Numbered from the stretch's first letter, positions 33,617 through 43,932 are shown. The stretch: 64,000 nucleotides of DNA from Sinisalibacter lacisalsi (GCF_014640115.1 NZ_BMGI01000003.1:310001-374000); one strand, 5' to 3'. Notes: generated by a model not told the origin, from the sequence alone. A program made the numbers and translations.

Positions 33617-34459
33617 TCAGTGCGCCGGGGCGCCGACGGCATCCACCAGCGTGCGCCCGCCGTCGACGGTGAGGATCTGGCCGGTCATGAAGCCCGCGCC
33701 CTCGGAGGCGAGGAAGCGGGCGGTTTCCGCCACTTCGTTGGCGCCGGCGATGCGGCCGAGCGGGGTGCCGTCGATGATCATGCCGCGCATGTCATCGTGT
33801 GCCCGCAGGGCATCGCGCAGGCTGGCGCTCATCACCGAGCCGAAGCTGATCGCGTTGACGCGAATGCGATGCGACGCCAGCGCCACCGCGAGCGCGCGCG
33901 TCATCTGTTCGAGCGCCGCCGCGGCGATCGAGAAGGCCATCAGACCCGGCTGGGTGCGGGTGGCGGCGATCGAGGAGAGGTTGATGATCGCGCCGAGCGG
34001 CGCGTCGCTGTCTTCGGGCAGGCTCTCGCCCTGACGGATCATCCGCTTCGCCACCGCCTGCGACAGCCGCAGCGCGGTCATCAGGTTCTGGTCGAGCAGC
34101 ACCTCGATCGTGTTGTCGGACATGTCGAGCGGGTCGGAGGCGCAAACCTGCCGCGACGCGTTCACGAGAATGTCGACCCGGTCGAAGGCGTCGACGGTTG
34201 TGGAGATCAGGTTCTTGATCGTGAGCTTCTTGCGCAGATCGCCGGCGAAAATGCGGATGTTGCGCGCCTCGTCCTCGTCGGCCGACCCGCCGTTCGAGCT
34301 TTCGGGATTGGGCCCGAATTCGTCGATCAGCCGGGCCTCGTCGATATCGGCGCAAACCACGTTGGCGCCTTGCTCGGCGAAGTGGAGCGCGATGGCAAGG
34401 CCAACGCCATTGGCGGCGCCGGTGACGATGGCGGTCTTGCCGGAAATGGAAAACGACAT
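33617..34459 (-). CDS. SDR-family protein with altered catalytic motif
   Basis: 280-residue short-chain dehydrogenase/reductase fold. The NAD(P)-binding TGAANGVG (13-20) and NLSS are intact, but the YxxxK active site is FSIAA: Phe176 in place of Tyr and Ala180 in place of Lys. It also has an insertion of about 15 residues (near 50-66) after the first half. Without Tyr and Lys normal SDR catalysis is not expected; a binding or structural role, or an unusual reaction, is possible. CAGGAGCC precedes ATG 34459. Confidence 0.85.
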   Translation of the reverse strand: MSFSISGKTAIVTGAANGVGLAIALHFAEQGANVVCADIDEARLIDEFGPNPESSNGGSADEDEARNIRIFAGDLRKKLTIKNLISTTVDAFDRVDILVNASRQVCASDPLDMSDNTIEVLLDQNLMTALRLSQAVAKRMIRQGESLPEDSDAPLGAIINLSSIAATRTQPGLMAFSIAAAALEQMTRALAVALASHRIRVNAISFGSVMSASLRDALRAHDDMRGMIIDGTPLGRIAGANEVAETARFLASEGAGFMTGQILTVDGGRTLVDAVGAPAH

Positions 34460-34499
34460 GGGATTGGCTCCTGATTCCCTGCGCCGAGCCTTGCGGGGA

Positions 34500-35468
34500 T
34501 CATCCCCGGAGGCGATGCGGCCTCGTGGCGTGGATCACCTTGAAGCCCGGCGTGCCGCCGACTTCTTCGACATGGGCGAAGGCGCGCCCGAGCGCCTCTT
34601 CGTAGGGCAGGTGGCGATTGGCGACCATCCAGAAGCTGCCCTGAGGGGTGAGAATCCGCCTTGCGGCGGCGATGAAGGCCTGCCCGAGCCCGGGATCGCC
34701 AGCCCGCCCGACGTGGAAGGGCGGGTTGGATACCACAACGTCATAGGGTTGATCGGGTTGGAAGCTGGTGGCGTCCGCCCATTGGAAGGCGGCGCGCGGG
34801 TCGGTGATGTTCCGGCGGGCGCAATCGAGCGCCACGGCGTCGGCCTCGACGAGATCGAGGTGGGTGACCGCCTCGGAGGCGAGGATCTGGCGGGCGAGAA
34901 AGCCCCAGCCTGCGCCGAGGTCGGCCACCCGGCCCTTGAGCGGCGGCAGCGCGTCCGCGAGCGCCAGCGAACCCTTGTCGGGCCCATCGGCGGAAAACAC
35001 GCCGGCGCGGGTGACGAAGCCGTCCACCACGCGGTCGGTGGCGGCCCAGTCGGAAAAGTCGCCGCCCGAGATCCAGAACAGCTTGCCATGCGCCTTCGAG
35101 ATCACGCCGCCGGGGGTGACGCGCGCCTTCACCGCCTTCAGCACCGAATCGATCCCGTCGTGCTTCTGGCCATCGACCAGCACCAGCGGCGCGCAGGCGG
35201 CGGCTTCGGCGATCAGGGCGCGCGCGGCGTCCTTCGAGCGGGGAAGCACCACGATTGCGGTGGCGGCCCTGGGGGCCTCGCGGGTGACGCTGTAACCGGC
35301 GGCAGTCCAGTGGGCCAGGTCGGGCGCGAAATGGCTGACGACGGTGACGCGCTCGCGCGGCAGGGCCGAAAGATCGTAACCCGCGGGCGGGGAGAATACG
35401 GCAACCGGCCCGTCGGGCAGGTCGAGCGCGCCCGAGTCGCGCGCGAGGGAGATGCGGGAGGCGGTCAT
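34500..35468 (-). CDS. RsmC-like 16S rRNA m2G1207 methyltransferase
   Basis: 322-residue SAM-dependent methyltransferase. The N-terminal half is a degenerate methyltransferase-like domain; the C-terminal half has the SAM loop DLGAGWGFLA and the NPPF catalytic motif (SNPPFHVG) used for exocyclic amino groups of guanine. This two-domain plan is that of RsmC/RlmG, so guanine methylation of rRNA is the likely job. It precedes clpS by 25 bp on the same strand. Confidence 0.87.
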   Translation of the reverse strand: MTASRISLARDSGALDLPDGPVAVFSPPAGYDLSALPRERVTVVSHFAPDLAHWTAAGYSVTREAPRAATAIVVLPRSKDAARALIAEAAACAPLVLVDGQKHDGIDSVLKAVKARVTPGGVISKAHGKLFWISGGDFSDWAATDRVVDGFVTRAGVFSADGPDKGSLALADALPPLKGRVADLGAGWGFLARQILASEAVTHLDLVEADAVALDCARRNITDPRAAFQWADATSFQPDQPYDVVVSNPPFHVGRAGDPGLGQAFIAAARRILTPQGSFWMVANRHLPYEEALGRAFAHVEEVGGTPGFKVIHATRPHRLRG

Positions 35469-35493
35469 GGCAAGGTGGCGCGTCGGGCGCGCG

Positions 35494-35865
35494 TCATTCC
35501 TTTTCCATCGTGCATTGCAGCGGGTGCTGGTGCTGGCGGGCGGCTTCCATCACTTGCGTCACCTTGGTTTCGGCAATCTCGTGGGTGAACACGCCGACCA
35601 CGGCAAGACCTTTCTTGTGCACGGTGAGCATCAGTTCGAAGGCCTGGGCGTGGTTCATTCCGAAGAACCGCTCGAGCACCATCACGACGAATTCCATCGG
35701 CGTGAAATCGTCATTCAGCAACAGCACCTTGTACATCGGCGGCCGCTGCGTGCGGGTCTTGGTCTGGATGGCGACACCAGTGCCGTCATCGCCCTCGCCA
35801 GCCATCAGAAACGGGTTGATCCGGTCTTGCGACACGATGATCCTTTCGCTGCTCTGTTCAGTCAT
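35494..35865 (-). CDS. clpS: ATP-dependent Clp protease adaptor ClpS
   Basis: 123-residue adaptor that delivers N-degron substrates to ClpAP. The ClpS core is clear: [27 protein letters not shown], with HxxG-type [21 protein letters not shown]. The first 40 residues are a disordered, variable extension; ATG 35865 is the first start in frame and an internal ATG (residue 21) is an alternative. Divergent from the HAD gene. Confidence 0.97.
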   Translation of the reverse strand: MTEQSSERIIVSQDRINPFLMAGEGDDGTGVAIQTKTRTQRPPMYKVLLLNDDFTPMEFVVMVLERFFGMNHAQAFELMLTVHKKGLAVVGVFTHEIAETKVTQVMEAARQHQHPLQCTMEKE

Positions 35866-35947
35866 ATTCAGACCGGACTATATAGCGCCAAAGCCGGGGA
35901 GGAAAAAGGCCCGGCTGACATCGACGTGACCGGGAAGGGCGATACTG

Positions 35948-36646
35948 GTGCAAAACCTCACTACCATCGGCTTCGATGCCGACGACACGCTTTGGCAAAA
36001 CGAGGCTCTGTTCCAGATGACGCAGGAGCGATTCGCCTCGCTGCTTGCCGATTACGCGGAGCCGGATCACCTCGCCGAGCGGCTGGAGGCGGCGGAACGG
36101 CGCAACCTCGGGCGCTATGGCTTCGGCATCAAGGGGTTCGTTCTCTCGATGATCGAGACCGCGATCGAGGTGACCGGCGAGCGCGTGCCGGCCCGGGTGA
36201 TCCGACAGTTGATCGAGGCCGGGCAGGAGATGCTCGACCACCCGATCGAGCTTCTGCCCGGGGCCAGCGCGGCGATCGAGGCGCTCGCGCCCCGGTTCAC
36301 GCTGGTGCTCATTACCAAGGGCGATCTGCTCGACCAGGAGCGCAAGCTGGCGCAATCGGGGCTGGGGGAAATGTTCGACGCGGTCGAGATCGTCTCCGAC
36401 AAGACGCTGGCGACCTATGCCTCGGCCTTCGCCCGCCACGGCGAAGGTGCGGACACGGCGATGATGGTGGGCAATTCGCTGAAATCCGACGTGATCCCCG
36501 CGCTGGAGGCGGGGGCCTTCGGCGTCCACGTGCCGCACAACCTGACATGGACCCTCGAACACGCCGAGCCGCCGCGGGCGCATCCGCGCTTTTTCGAGAT
36601 TTCGGAGCTTGGCGAGCTTGCCGGCGTGATTGCCCGTATCGGCTGA
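35948..36646 (+). CDS. HAD family hydrolase
   Basis: 232-residue haloacid-dehalogenase-superfamily phosphatase. Motifs: FDADDTLW with the nucleophile Asp (8-14), LITKGDLLDQ, and GNSLKSDVIPAL. The active-site set is intact, so it is likely a phosphatase or phosphonate-type hydrolase of unknown substrate. It starts with GTG 35948, preceded by GGGAAGGG. Confidence 0.88.
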   Translation: MQNLTTIGFDADDTLWQNEALFQMTQERFASLLADYAEPDHLAERLEAAERRNLGRYGFGIKGFVLSMIETAIEVTGERVPARVIRQLIEAGQEMLDHPIELLPGASAAIEALAPRFTLVLITKGDLLDQERKLAQSGLGEMFDAVEIVSDKTLATYASAFARHGEGADTAMMVGNSLKSDVIPALEAGAFGVHVPHNLTWTLEHAEPPRAHPRFFEISELGELAGVIARIG

Positions 36647-36849
36647 GCGACGCCCGGCTTTCGGCGGAATCGCCGATCTTGTGGCTGGGCCGGAATCGCG
36701 CTCAACATCTTCCTGCGACAGATCAGCCGGCCCCCGAAAGACATTGAAAATTGGGTATTTTCTGGCGGCGTCCTTTCTGCTAGCCTTGATCTAATGAGAA
36801 TGTGACCGGGCAAAGAACCCGGCATATCGAGGCAGAGACAGGTGACGAC

Positions 36850-38349
36850 GTGAAACCGCGCGCGGGGCAGCTTGCCCGATTAGTGCTATTGTCGTTCGTG
36901 CTGGCGGTGCTTGGCCTGCGGGCCGTTGCCGCGCCATACGCCGCGATGGTGATGGACATGCGCAACGGCGAAGTGATTCACGCGCGCAACGCCGATACCC
37001 AGCTGCACCCCGCCTCGCTCACCAAGATGATGACGCTCTACGTCGCCTTCGAGGCGATCGAGAACGGCGAGATCAGTCTCGACACGCTGGTCACCGTTTC
37101 CGCCAATGCTGCCGCCGAACCACCGTCGAAACTTGGGCTCCGGGCGGGCCAGAAGATCAAGCTGCGCTATCTCATCCGCGCCGCCGCGGTGCGGTCGGCC
37201 AATGACGCGGCCACCGCGATCGGCGAGGCGATTGCCGGGTCCGAAGCGGCCTATGCCGCGCGGATGACCCGCACCGCGAAGGCGCTGGGCATGTCGCGCA
37301 CCCAGTTCAAGAACATGCACGGGCTGACCCGGGCCGGCCACATGTCGACCGCGCGCGACATGACCCTCCTCGGCCGCCACGTCTTTTTCGACTACCCGGA
37401 ATACTATAACCTGTTCTCCCGCCGCACCGCCGACGCCGGGGTGGCGCAGGTGCCCAACACCAACCGCCGCTTCCTCGACGCCTACAAGGGCGCGGACGGG
37501 ATCAAGACCGGCTACACCAGCGCCGCCGGCTTCAACCTCGTGGCCTCGGCCGAACGCGGCGGCAAACGGATCATCGCCACCGTGTTCGGCGGCCAGTCCA
37601 CCGCGGCGCGCAACAAGCAGGTGGCGGAACTGCTCGATCTGGGCTTTCGCAAGGTGCCGACGCGAGTGGCGCTTCGGCCGCCATCGAAGCCCGCCTATGT
37701 CGGCCCGGGTGGCACGGCGCCGGTCGTGGTTGCCGCCGGTAGCGCCGCGCCAAGCGTTGCGGGCAAGGTGATCCGGGTTGTGCGCGCGCCGCAGAAATCC
37801 ATCCGCCCGCAGCCGCGCCCGCTTCCGGCCGTGCCGGACGAGTCCGTGGTTGCGGCGGTGGTTGCGGCGCTGGGCGCGGAGATCGAGACCGTGATCGAAG
37901 ACGTGGTGACGGCCAGCGCGGCCGAAGCGGCCACGGCGCCCAAACCCGATCCCGCCGTCAACGCCGAAGCGGTGGTCGCAACCGCGCTCGCGCCGAGGGC
38001 AGCCCCGCCGCCGGAACCGCGCCCGGCGGAGATCATCCTCGCGAACGTCGAGCCGGAAGCGCCGGCGGAAGCAGAGGCCCCCGAGGTCATCACCCGGCTC
38101 TCCAGCGCGGGCGGGCGGCACTGGGGGATCAACGTCGGCCGCTATGCCTCGGAATACGAAGCCGAGCGCATCCTGCTCAAGACCGCGCTGGTCGAGCTCG
38201 CCACGCTGGGAGAAGCCTTGCGCAAGGTGGCGCGCGGCCCGCAGGGGTTCGAGGCGAATTTCGTCGGGCTCACCGAGGACGGGGCCGATCTTGCCTGCCG
38301 CAGATTGTCGGCGCGCAACACCAGTTGCCGCGTGATCGGGCCGAGCTGA
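36850..38349 (+). CDS. D-alanyl-D-alanine carboxypeptidase with C-terminal SPOR domain
   Basis: 499-residue penicillin-binding DD-carboxypeptidase that trims peptidoglycan stem peptides in the periplasm. A signal peptide (about 1-28) is followed by SLTK (56-59, catalytic serine S56), SAN (116-118) and KTG. The middle (about 280-420) is a long Ala/Pro/Glu linker, and the last 80 residues (GINVGRYASEYEAERILLKTA...) form a SPOR domain, which binds denuded septal glycan. The start is GTG 36850; an upstream GTG at 36802 is an alternative. Confidence 0.9.
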   Translation: MKPRAGQLARLVLLSFVLAVLGLRAVAAPYAAMVMDMRNGEVIHARNADTQLHPASLTKMMTLYVAFEAIENGEISLDTLVTVSANAAAEPPSKLGLRAGQKIKLRYLIRAAAVRSANDAATAIGEAIAGSEAAYAARMTRTAKALGMSRTQFKNMHGLTRAGHMSTARDMTLLGRHVFFDYPEYYNLFSRRTADAGVAQVPNTNRRFLDAYKGADGIKTGYTSAAGFNLVASAERGGKRIIATVFGGQSTAARNKQVAELLDLGFRKVPTRVALRPPSKPAYVGPGGTAPVVVAAGSAAPSVAGKVIRVVRAPQKSIRPQPRPLPAVPDESVVAAVVAALGAEIETVIEDVVTASAAEAATAPKPDPAVNAEAVVATALAPRAAPPPEPRPAEIILANVEPEAPAEAEAPEVITRLSSAGGRHWGINVGRYASEYEAERILLKTALVELATLGEALRKVARGPQGFEANFVGLTEDGADLACRRLSARNTSCRVIGPS

Positions 38350-38350
38350 G

Positions 38351-38785
38351 CTACCAGCGCGAAAGCGCGTCCTCGTCTTCGTCCTTGGCCGCCACCCATT
38401 CGGCACCGTCCGGCCCGTATTCCTTCTTCCAGAACGGCGCGCGGCTCTTGAGGTAATCCATCAGGAACTCGGCCGCTTCGAAGGCGGCCGCCCGGTGGCG
38501 GCTGGCGGTGGCGACCATCATGATCCGATCGCCCGGGACCAAGGGGCCGTAGCGGTGAATCACCAGGCAATCGTCGAGCGCCCAGCGCGACATGGCCTCG
38601 GCGGCGATCTTCTCGATCGCCTTCACGGTCATGCCGGGATAATGCTCGATCTCCATCCGGGTCAGCCCGCCGGTGGCGCGCACGATCCCGGTGAAGGTGA
38701 CCTGGGCGCCGACATCGCCCTCGGCGCCGAAGCCTGCAAGCTCGACCCCGAGATCGAACGGCTCGCTTTGTACCCGGACGCGCAT
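38351..38785 (-). CDS. moaE: Molybdopterin synthase catalytic subunit MoaE
   Basis: 144-residue large subunit of molybdopterin synthase, which adds sulfur to precursor Z with MoaD. Conserved parts are GAQVTFTGIVR, LEHYPGMT-like EIEHYPGMTVKAIE, IHRYGPLVPGD and the active-site KSRAPFWKKE. Coupled to moaD by TGATG. Confidence 0.97.
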   Translation of the reverse strand: MRVRVQSEPFDLGVELAGFGAEGDVGAQVTFTGIVRATGGLTRMEIEHYPGMTVKAIEKIAAEAMSRWALDDCLVIHRYGPLVPGDRIMMVATASRHRAAAFEAAEFLMDYLKSRAPFWKKEYGPDGAEWVAAKDEDEDALSRW

Positions 38786-39033
38786 CAGCCCCCCGTCATC
38801 GGGGGAAAGAAGGCCACCTCGCGGACGCCCTGCAGCGGGCTGTCCCATTCGGCGAGTTCCTGGTCGACGGCGACGCGCAGCGCCGACAGGTCCGAGAAGG
38901 CGAGCGCGTAGCGATCCTCCCGGGCGCGCAATTCGTCGACGAGATCGGCGACGGTGGCGGCCCCGGTCTCGACGCGCTCGCGCGGCTCGCCGATGCGTTC
39001 GCGCACCCATGCGAAATAAAGAACGTCAAGCAT
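38785..39033 (-). CDS. moaD: Molybdopterin synthase sulfur carrier subunit MoaD
   Basis: 82-residue ubiquitin-fold sulfur carrier ending in the required Gly-Gly (PPMTGG), which is thiocarboxylated and donates sulfur to MoaE. It overlaps the end of pgsA by 8 bp and precedes moaE, an order common in this family of bacteria. Confidence 0.96.
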   Translation of the reverse strand: MLDVLYFAWVRERIGEPRERVETGAATVADLVDELRAREDRYALAFSDLSALRVAVDQELAEWDSPLQGVREVAFFPPMTGG

Positions 39034-39643
39034 CCGGCTCCTCCTTCAGAAATGGCATCGCCTTGCGGAAATAATCCCAGCCGGTGACGATGGTCATGAG
39101 AGCGGCGACCCAGAGCAGCGCGATCCCGGCGTTGCCCGCCCAGTCGGCCCAGCCCATGAGCCAAGCCCGCTCGCTGCCGCTTTCCATCCGGGCGTGGTGC
39201 TCGAAGACGCCCTTGGCGAAGATCAGCGTGATCGCGATCATCTGGCTGGTGGTCTTCCACTTCGCGAGGTTGGTCACCTTGAGCGCCCGCGCCTTGCCGC
39301 CGAGGCTCTCTCGCAGCCCCGCGACGAAGACCTCGCGGTAGATGATGATCGCCGAGGGCAGCAGGATCCAGGGCGTGAGCCCGGCGTAGCCGTTGATCAC
39401 CAAAAGCGCGATCATCACCAGCGCCTTGTCGGCGATCGGATCCATCGCCGCGCCAAACAGGCTTTCGAGCCGCCAGGCGCGGGCGAGATAGCCGTCGAGG
39501 TAATCGGTGATCGCGGCGATGATGAATAGCGACATCGCGTACCAATCGGCCCAGGGCCTGTCGAAAAACAGGAACATCACCGGCAGAAGCGGCACCGCCA
39601 AGAGGCGCGCAATGGTGAGGATATTGGGCAAGGTCCATCTCAT
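39026..39643 (-). CDS. pgsA: CDP-diacylglycerol--glycerol-3-phosphate 3-phosphatidyltransferase
   Basis: 205-residue membrane enzyme making phosphatidylglycerophosphate. It has the full CDP-alcohol phosphotransferase motif DG-x2-AR-x8-G-x3-D-x3-D (DGYLARAWRLESLFGAAMDP, about residues 50-69) and about five hydrophobic helices. Start ATG 39643 gives the usual MRWTLPNILTIARL end. Upstream gene is uvrC, an order seen in many proteobacteria. Confidence 0.97.
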   Translation of the reverse strand: MRWTLPNILTIARLLAVPLLPVMFLFFDRPWADWYAMSLFIIAAITDYLDGYLARAWRLESLFGAAMDPIADKALVMIALLVINGYAGLTPWILLPSAIIIYREVFVAGLRESLGGKARALKVTNLAKWKTTSQMIAITLIFAKGVFEHHARMESGSERAWLMGWADWAGNAGIALLWVAALMTIVTGWDYFRKAMPFLKEEPDA

Positions 39644-39770
39644 GAACCATGAATATCCGGTTCCGGTCCGGGGGGAAAGAGTGCGCCACGGTGATGACAG
39701 CCGGGCGCGGAGTGTTTCCGCCGCGCCAGTCCCGCAGGCGGGACCGGCGCTCTGCCCCCCGCCCGTCGGG

Positions 39771-41648
39771 TCAGCCGTGATCCTGCAAATGGCCGTGGAT
39801 CGTTTCGGCCAGCGCCGCCGATATGCCGGGCACGGCCTTGAGATCGTCAAGGCTCGCGCGCGCCACCGCCTTGGCCGAGCCGAAATGGCTGAGCAGCGCG
39901 CGCTTGCGGCTGGCGCCGACGCCGGGGATCTCGTCGAGGGGCGTGGCGCCGATCGCCTTGGCGCGCTTGGCGCGGTGGGTGCCGATGGCGAAGCGGTGGG
40001 CCTCGTCGCGCAGCCGCTGGACGAAGTAGAGCACCGGATCGTCGCGCTTGAGCGCGAAGGGGCGGCGGCCGGTTCGATAGAACTCTTCCTTGCCGGCATC
40101 CCGGTCGATGCCCTTGGCGACGCCGACCATGGCGATATCCTCTACCCCGAGATCCTCGAGAATCCCGTTCACCGCCGAAACCTGCCCGGCGCCGCCGTCG
40201 ATCAACAGGAGATCGGGCCAGTGCTCGCTCTCGCGGTCGGGGTCTTCCTTGAGCAGCCGTTTGAAGCGGCGGGTGAGCACCTCTTTCATCATCCCGAAAT
40301 CGTCGCCGGGGGTGAGGTCGTCGCCGCGAATGTTGAACTTGCGATACTGGCTCTTCATGTAGCCGTCCGGCCCGGCCACGATCATCGCGCCGACGGCATG
40401 GGCGCCCTGGATGTGGGAGTTGTCGTAAACCTCGATGCGGCGCGGCGGCTGGTCGAGATCGAAGGCCGCTGCGAGCCCTTCGAGCAGCCGCGCCTGCGTT
40501 GCCGTTTCGGCCATCTTGCGGCCAAGGCTCTCGCGGGCGTTGCGCGCGGCGCCGGCAACCAGCTCGGCCTTCTCGCCCCTGAGCGGCACCGCGATCTCGA
40601 CCTTGCGGCCGGCGCGTTCGGCGAGCGCCTCGGCCATGAGATCGAGATCGTCGATCGGGTGGCTGAGCAGCAAGAGGCGAGGCGGGTCTTTCTGGTCGTA
40701 GAACTGGCCGATGAAGGCTTGCAGCACCTCGGCCTCGCCCGCGCCGGCGCCGGTGCGGGGGTAGAAATCGCGGTTGCCCCAGTTCTGGTGCGCGCGGATG
40801 AAAAACACCTGCACGCAAGCCTGCCCGCCTTCCATGTGCAGCGCGATGACATCGGCCTCGGCCACCCCGCGCGGGTTGATCCCTTGCGAGCTTTGCACCT
40901 GGGTGAGCGCGCGGATGCGGTCGCGCAGGCTCGCCGCACGCTCGAATTCCATCGCGTCGGAGGCGGCCTGCATCTCGGCGGCGAGCTGTTCCTGCACCTT
41001 GGAGGTGCGCCCTGACAGGAAGCGTTCGGCATCACGCACGAGGGTGGCATACTCGGCTTTCTCGATCTTGCCGGTGCAGGGCCCGGCGCAGCGCTTGATC
41101 TGGTAGAGCAGGCAGGGCCGGGTGCGGCTTTCGAACATCGCGTCCGAGCAGTTGCGCAGAAGAAAGACCTTCTGCAACTGGTTGAGCGTGCGGTTCACCG
41201 CGTCGGCGCTGGCGAAGGGGCCGTAGTAGTGCCCCTTGTCCTTTTTCGCGCCGCGGTGCTTGCGGATCTGCGGGAAGGGGTGATCGGTGACGAGGATGTT
41301 GGGGAACGACTTGTCGTCGCGCAGGAGCACGTTGAAATGCGGCTTGAGCTGCTTGATCAGGTTCTGTTCGAGCAGCAGCGCCTCGGTTTCCGATTTCGTG
41401 GTGAGGAACATCATCGAGGTGGTCTGGCTGATCATCCGCGCGATCCGGGCGGAGTGGCCGGTGGGCTTGGCGTAGTTCGCCACGCGCTTCCTGAGGTTCT
41501 TGGCCTTGCCGACGTAGAGCACCCGGCCTTTCTCGTCGAGCATCCGGTAAACCCCGGGCGAGCCGTCGAGCCGCTTGACGTAATCCGCGATCACCCCGTG
41601 GCCGCGCCTGGGGCTGGTGGTTTCGCTCTGGTCGGTCGCGTCGCTCAT
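39771..41648 (-). CDS. uvrC: Excinuclease ABC subunit C
   Basis: 625-residue nucleotide-excision-repair nuclease that cuts both sides of a lesion with UvrA/B. The GIY-YIG domain is at about 30-110 ([21 protein letters not shown]), then a cysteine cluster ([15 protein letters not shown]), the UVR domain (about 220-255), the C-terminal endonuclease with DGGAGQ, and the HhH tail ([15 protein letters not shown]). The 300 bp upstream is AT-rich and described separately. Confidence 0.98.
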   Translation of the reverse strand: MSDATDQSETTSPRRGHGVIADYVKRLDGSPGVYRMLDEKGRVLYVGKAKNLRKRVANYAKPTGHSARIARMISQTTSMMFLTTKSETEALLLEQNLIKQLKPHFNVLLRDDKSFPNILVTDHPFPQIRKHRGAKKDKGHYYGPFASADAVNRTLNQLQKVFLLRNCSDAMFESRTRPCLLYQIKRCAGPCTGKIEKAEYATLVRDAERFLSGRTSKVQEQLAAEMQAASDAMEFERAASLRDRIRALTQVQSSQGINPRGVAEADVIALHMEGGQACVQVFFIRAHQNWGNRDFYPRTGAGAGEAEVLQAFIGQFYDQKDPPRLLLLSHPIDDLDLMAEALAERAGRKVEIAVPLRGEKAELVAGAARNARESLGRKMAETATQARLLEGLAAAFDLDQPPRRIEVYDNSHIQGAHAVGAMIVAGPDGYMKSQYRKFNIRGDDLTPGDDFGMMKEVLTRRFKRLLKEDPDRESEHWPDLLLIDGGAGQVSAVNGILEDLGVEDIAMVGVAKGIDRDAGKEEFYRTGRRPFALKRDDPVLYFVQRLRDEAHRFAIGTHRAKRAKAIGATPLDEIPGVGASRKRALLSHFGSAKAVARASLDDLKAVPGISAALAETIHGHLQDHG

Positions 41649-41948
41649 GCGGTCTGACTATTGATTCCCGCCGCCCGCTGCAATCTTGCGCAGACGAGTT
41701 CAAGATCAAACCTGCCCACAGAATCTGTGGATAACTCCGTGGATTGCTTTGGGGTGACGCGGATTTTGCCTTGTAAGCGGTTGGCTTCGACGGGCTGCCT
41801 AAATTTTAGGCAACATTTCAAGTTATTGAAATCAAGGAGAAAAAATATGACTTTTATGTAAACTTCTGAAATCATTCACGAAAAGGTGTGGGATTCTGAT
41901 AAGTCGACCGCGAAGTGCACAAGTTATCGCGAGCTGCGGCTTGAGTGG
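41649..41948. other. AT-rich intergenic island with three palindromes and a DnaA-type box
   Basis: 300 bp between the uvrC start and the stop of an SDR gene, markedly richer in A+T than the rest of the window. It holds CCACAGA-A-TCTGTGG (41716-41730) overlapping TGTGGATAA, a perfect DnaA-box match (TTATCCACA) at 41726-41734; TGCCTAAA-T-TTTAGGCA (41796-41812); ATTTCAA-GTTA-TTGAAAT (41815-41832); and an AAGGAGA ribosome-binding sequence before ATG 41847, which opens a 4-codon frame (MTFM) ending at 41861. It must also contain the uvrC promoter. I see no protein-coding gene. Confidence 0.7.
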
Positions 41949-42734
41949 CTATTCCAGGCCGAGCACGTCGGGGGTTTTCCAGCCGAGGTGCTGGCCGCCG
42001 TCGACCGCGATCATCTGGCCGGTAACGGCCTTGGCGTCGATCAGGTAGCCCAGTGCGGCGGTGATGTCGGCCGCGTCCGCGCCGCGTCCGAGCACGGTGC
42101 TGGCGCGCTGGCGGGCGAAGTGGTCATCGCTCTGGCGGGCGCCGATCAGGGTGGGTCCGGGGCCGATGGCATTGACGCGGATGCGGGGCGCCAGCGCCTG
42201 CGCGGCGGTGCGGGTGAAGGCCCAGAGCCCCATCTTGGCGATGGTGTAGGTCATGAATTCCGGTGTCGGTTTCCAGACCCGCTGATCTAGCATGTTGACG
42301 ACAAGGCCGGTGGCGCGGGGCTCGCCCGCCTCGCAGTGGGTATGGTCGGGCGCTTGCGCGGCGAAGGCCTGCGCGAGGAAGAAGGGCGCGCGCAGGTTCG
42401 ATCCGATATGGCGATCCCAGCTTTCCGGCGTTGCGGTTTCGAGCCGGTCGTATTCGAAGATGCTGGCGTTGTTTATGAGCAGGGTCAGCGGGCCGCCCAG
42501 GGCCTGCGATGCGCGGGGCACCAGCCCCTCGGCGGCTTCGGGATCGAGCAGGTCGGTCTGCAGAGCGACGGCGCGCACCCCTTGTGCCTCGCAGAGCGCC
42601 ACGGTTTCGCGCGCGCCCTCGGCGCTGCCGGCATAATGCGCGGCCACGTCCCAGCCGCGCCCGGCGAGGTAAACCGCCATCGCCTGCCCCAACCGCGCGC
42701 CCGCGCCGGTTACCAGTGCCCGTCCCGGTTCCAT
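41949..42734 (-). CDS. SDR family oxidoreductase (pteridine reductase-like)
   Basis: 261-residue short-chain dehydrogenase with intact TGAGARLGQA nucleotide loop (10-19), NNAS, and active-site YTIAK. The sequence is close in plan to FolM/PTR1-type pteridine reductases (IGPGPTL, DGGQHLGW end), but substrate is not certain. ATG 42734 lies 1 bp after the stop of the antiporter gene, so it ends the sppA-microprotein-antiporter-SDR operon. Confidence 0.87.
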   Translation of the reverse strand: MEPGRALVTGAGARLGQAMAVYLAGRGWDVAAHYAGSAEGARETVALCEAQGVRAVALQTDLLDPEAAEGLVPRASQALGGPLTLLINNASIFEYDRLETATPESWDRHIGSNLRAPFFLAQAFAAQAPDHTHCEAGEPRATGLVVNMLDQRVWKPTPEFMTYTIAKMGLWAFTRTAAQALAPRIRVNAIGPGPTLIGARQSDDHFARQRASTVLGRGADAADITAALGYLIDAKAVTGQMIAVDGGQHLGWKTPDVLGLE

Positions 42735-42735
42735 C

Positions 42736-43764
<1,029 letters not shown>

Positions 43765-43767
43765 GGT

Positions 43768-43932
43768 TCAGCCCTTTTTTTCGCAGGGGCAGGGGCCCTT
43801 GCCGATGCGGTACCGGCCGCATTTGGGGCATTTCATCTGCGCGATCCGCTTCTGGCCGGGAAAGCGCAACTTGCCGAAAAAGGCGAGCACCATCATAGCG
43901 ACGAGAAACAGGGTTATCAGCTTGAAATACAT
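43768..43932 (-). CDS. 54-residue membrane-anchored zinc-ribbon microprotein
   Basis: Short gene not covered by longer frames: 54 residues, ATG 43932 to TGA 43768. The N-terminus is one hydrophobic helix (about 4-20) and the C-terminus a Cys4 cluster, C35-x2-C38-x9-C48-x-C50, suited to a small zinc site, in a Lys/Arg-rich context. The ATG follows directly after the TAG of the peptidase gene (TAGATG), and the stop is 3 bp before the antiporter start, so it is a real operon member. Function unknown. Confidence 0.8.
   Translation of the reverse strand: MYFKLITLFLVAMMVLAFFGKLRFPGQKRIAQMKCPKCGRYRIGKGPCPCEKKG

Noticed and set aside
41649-41948. The AT-rich island as a replication origin
   Set aside because: Only one perfect DnaA box was seen and the neighbours are repair and metabolic genes; kept only as a regulatory curiosity.
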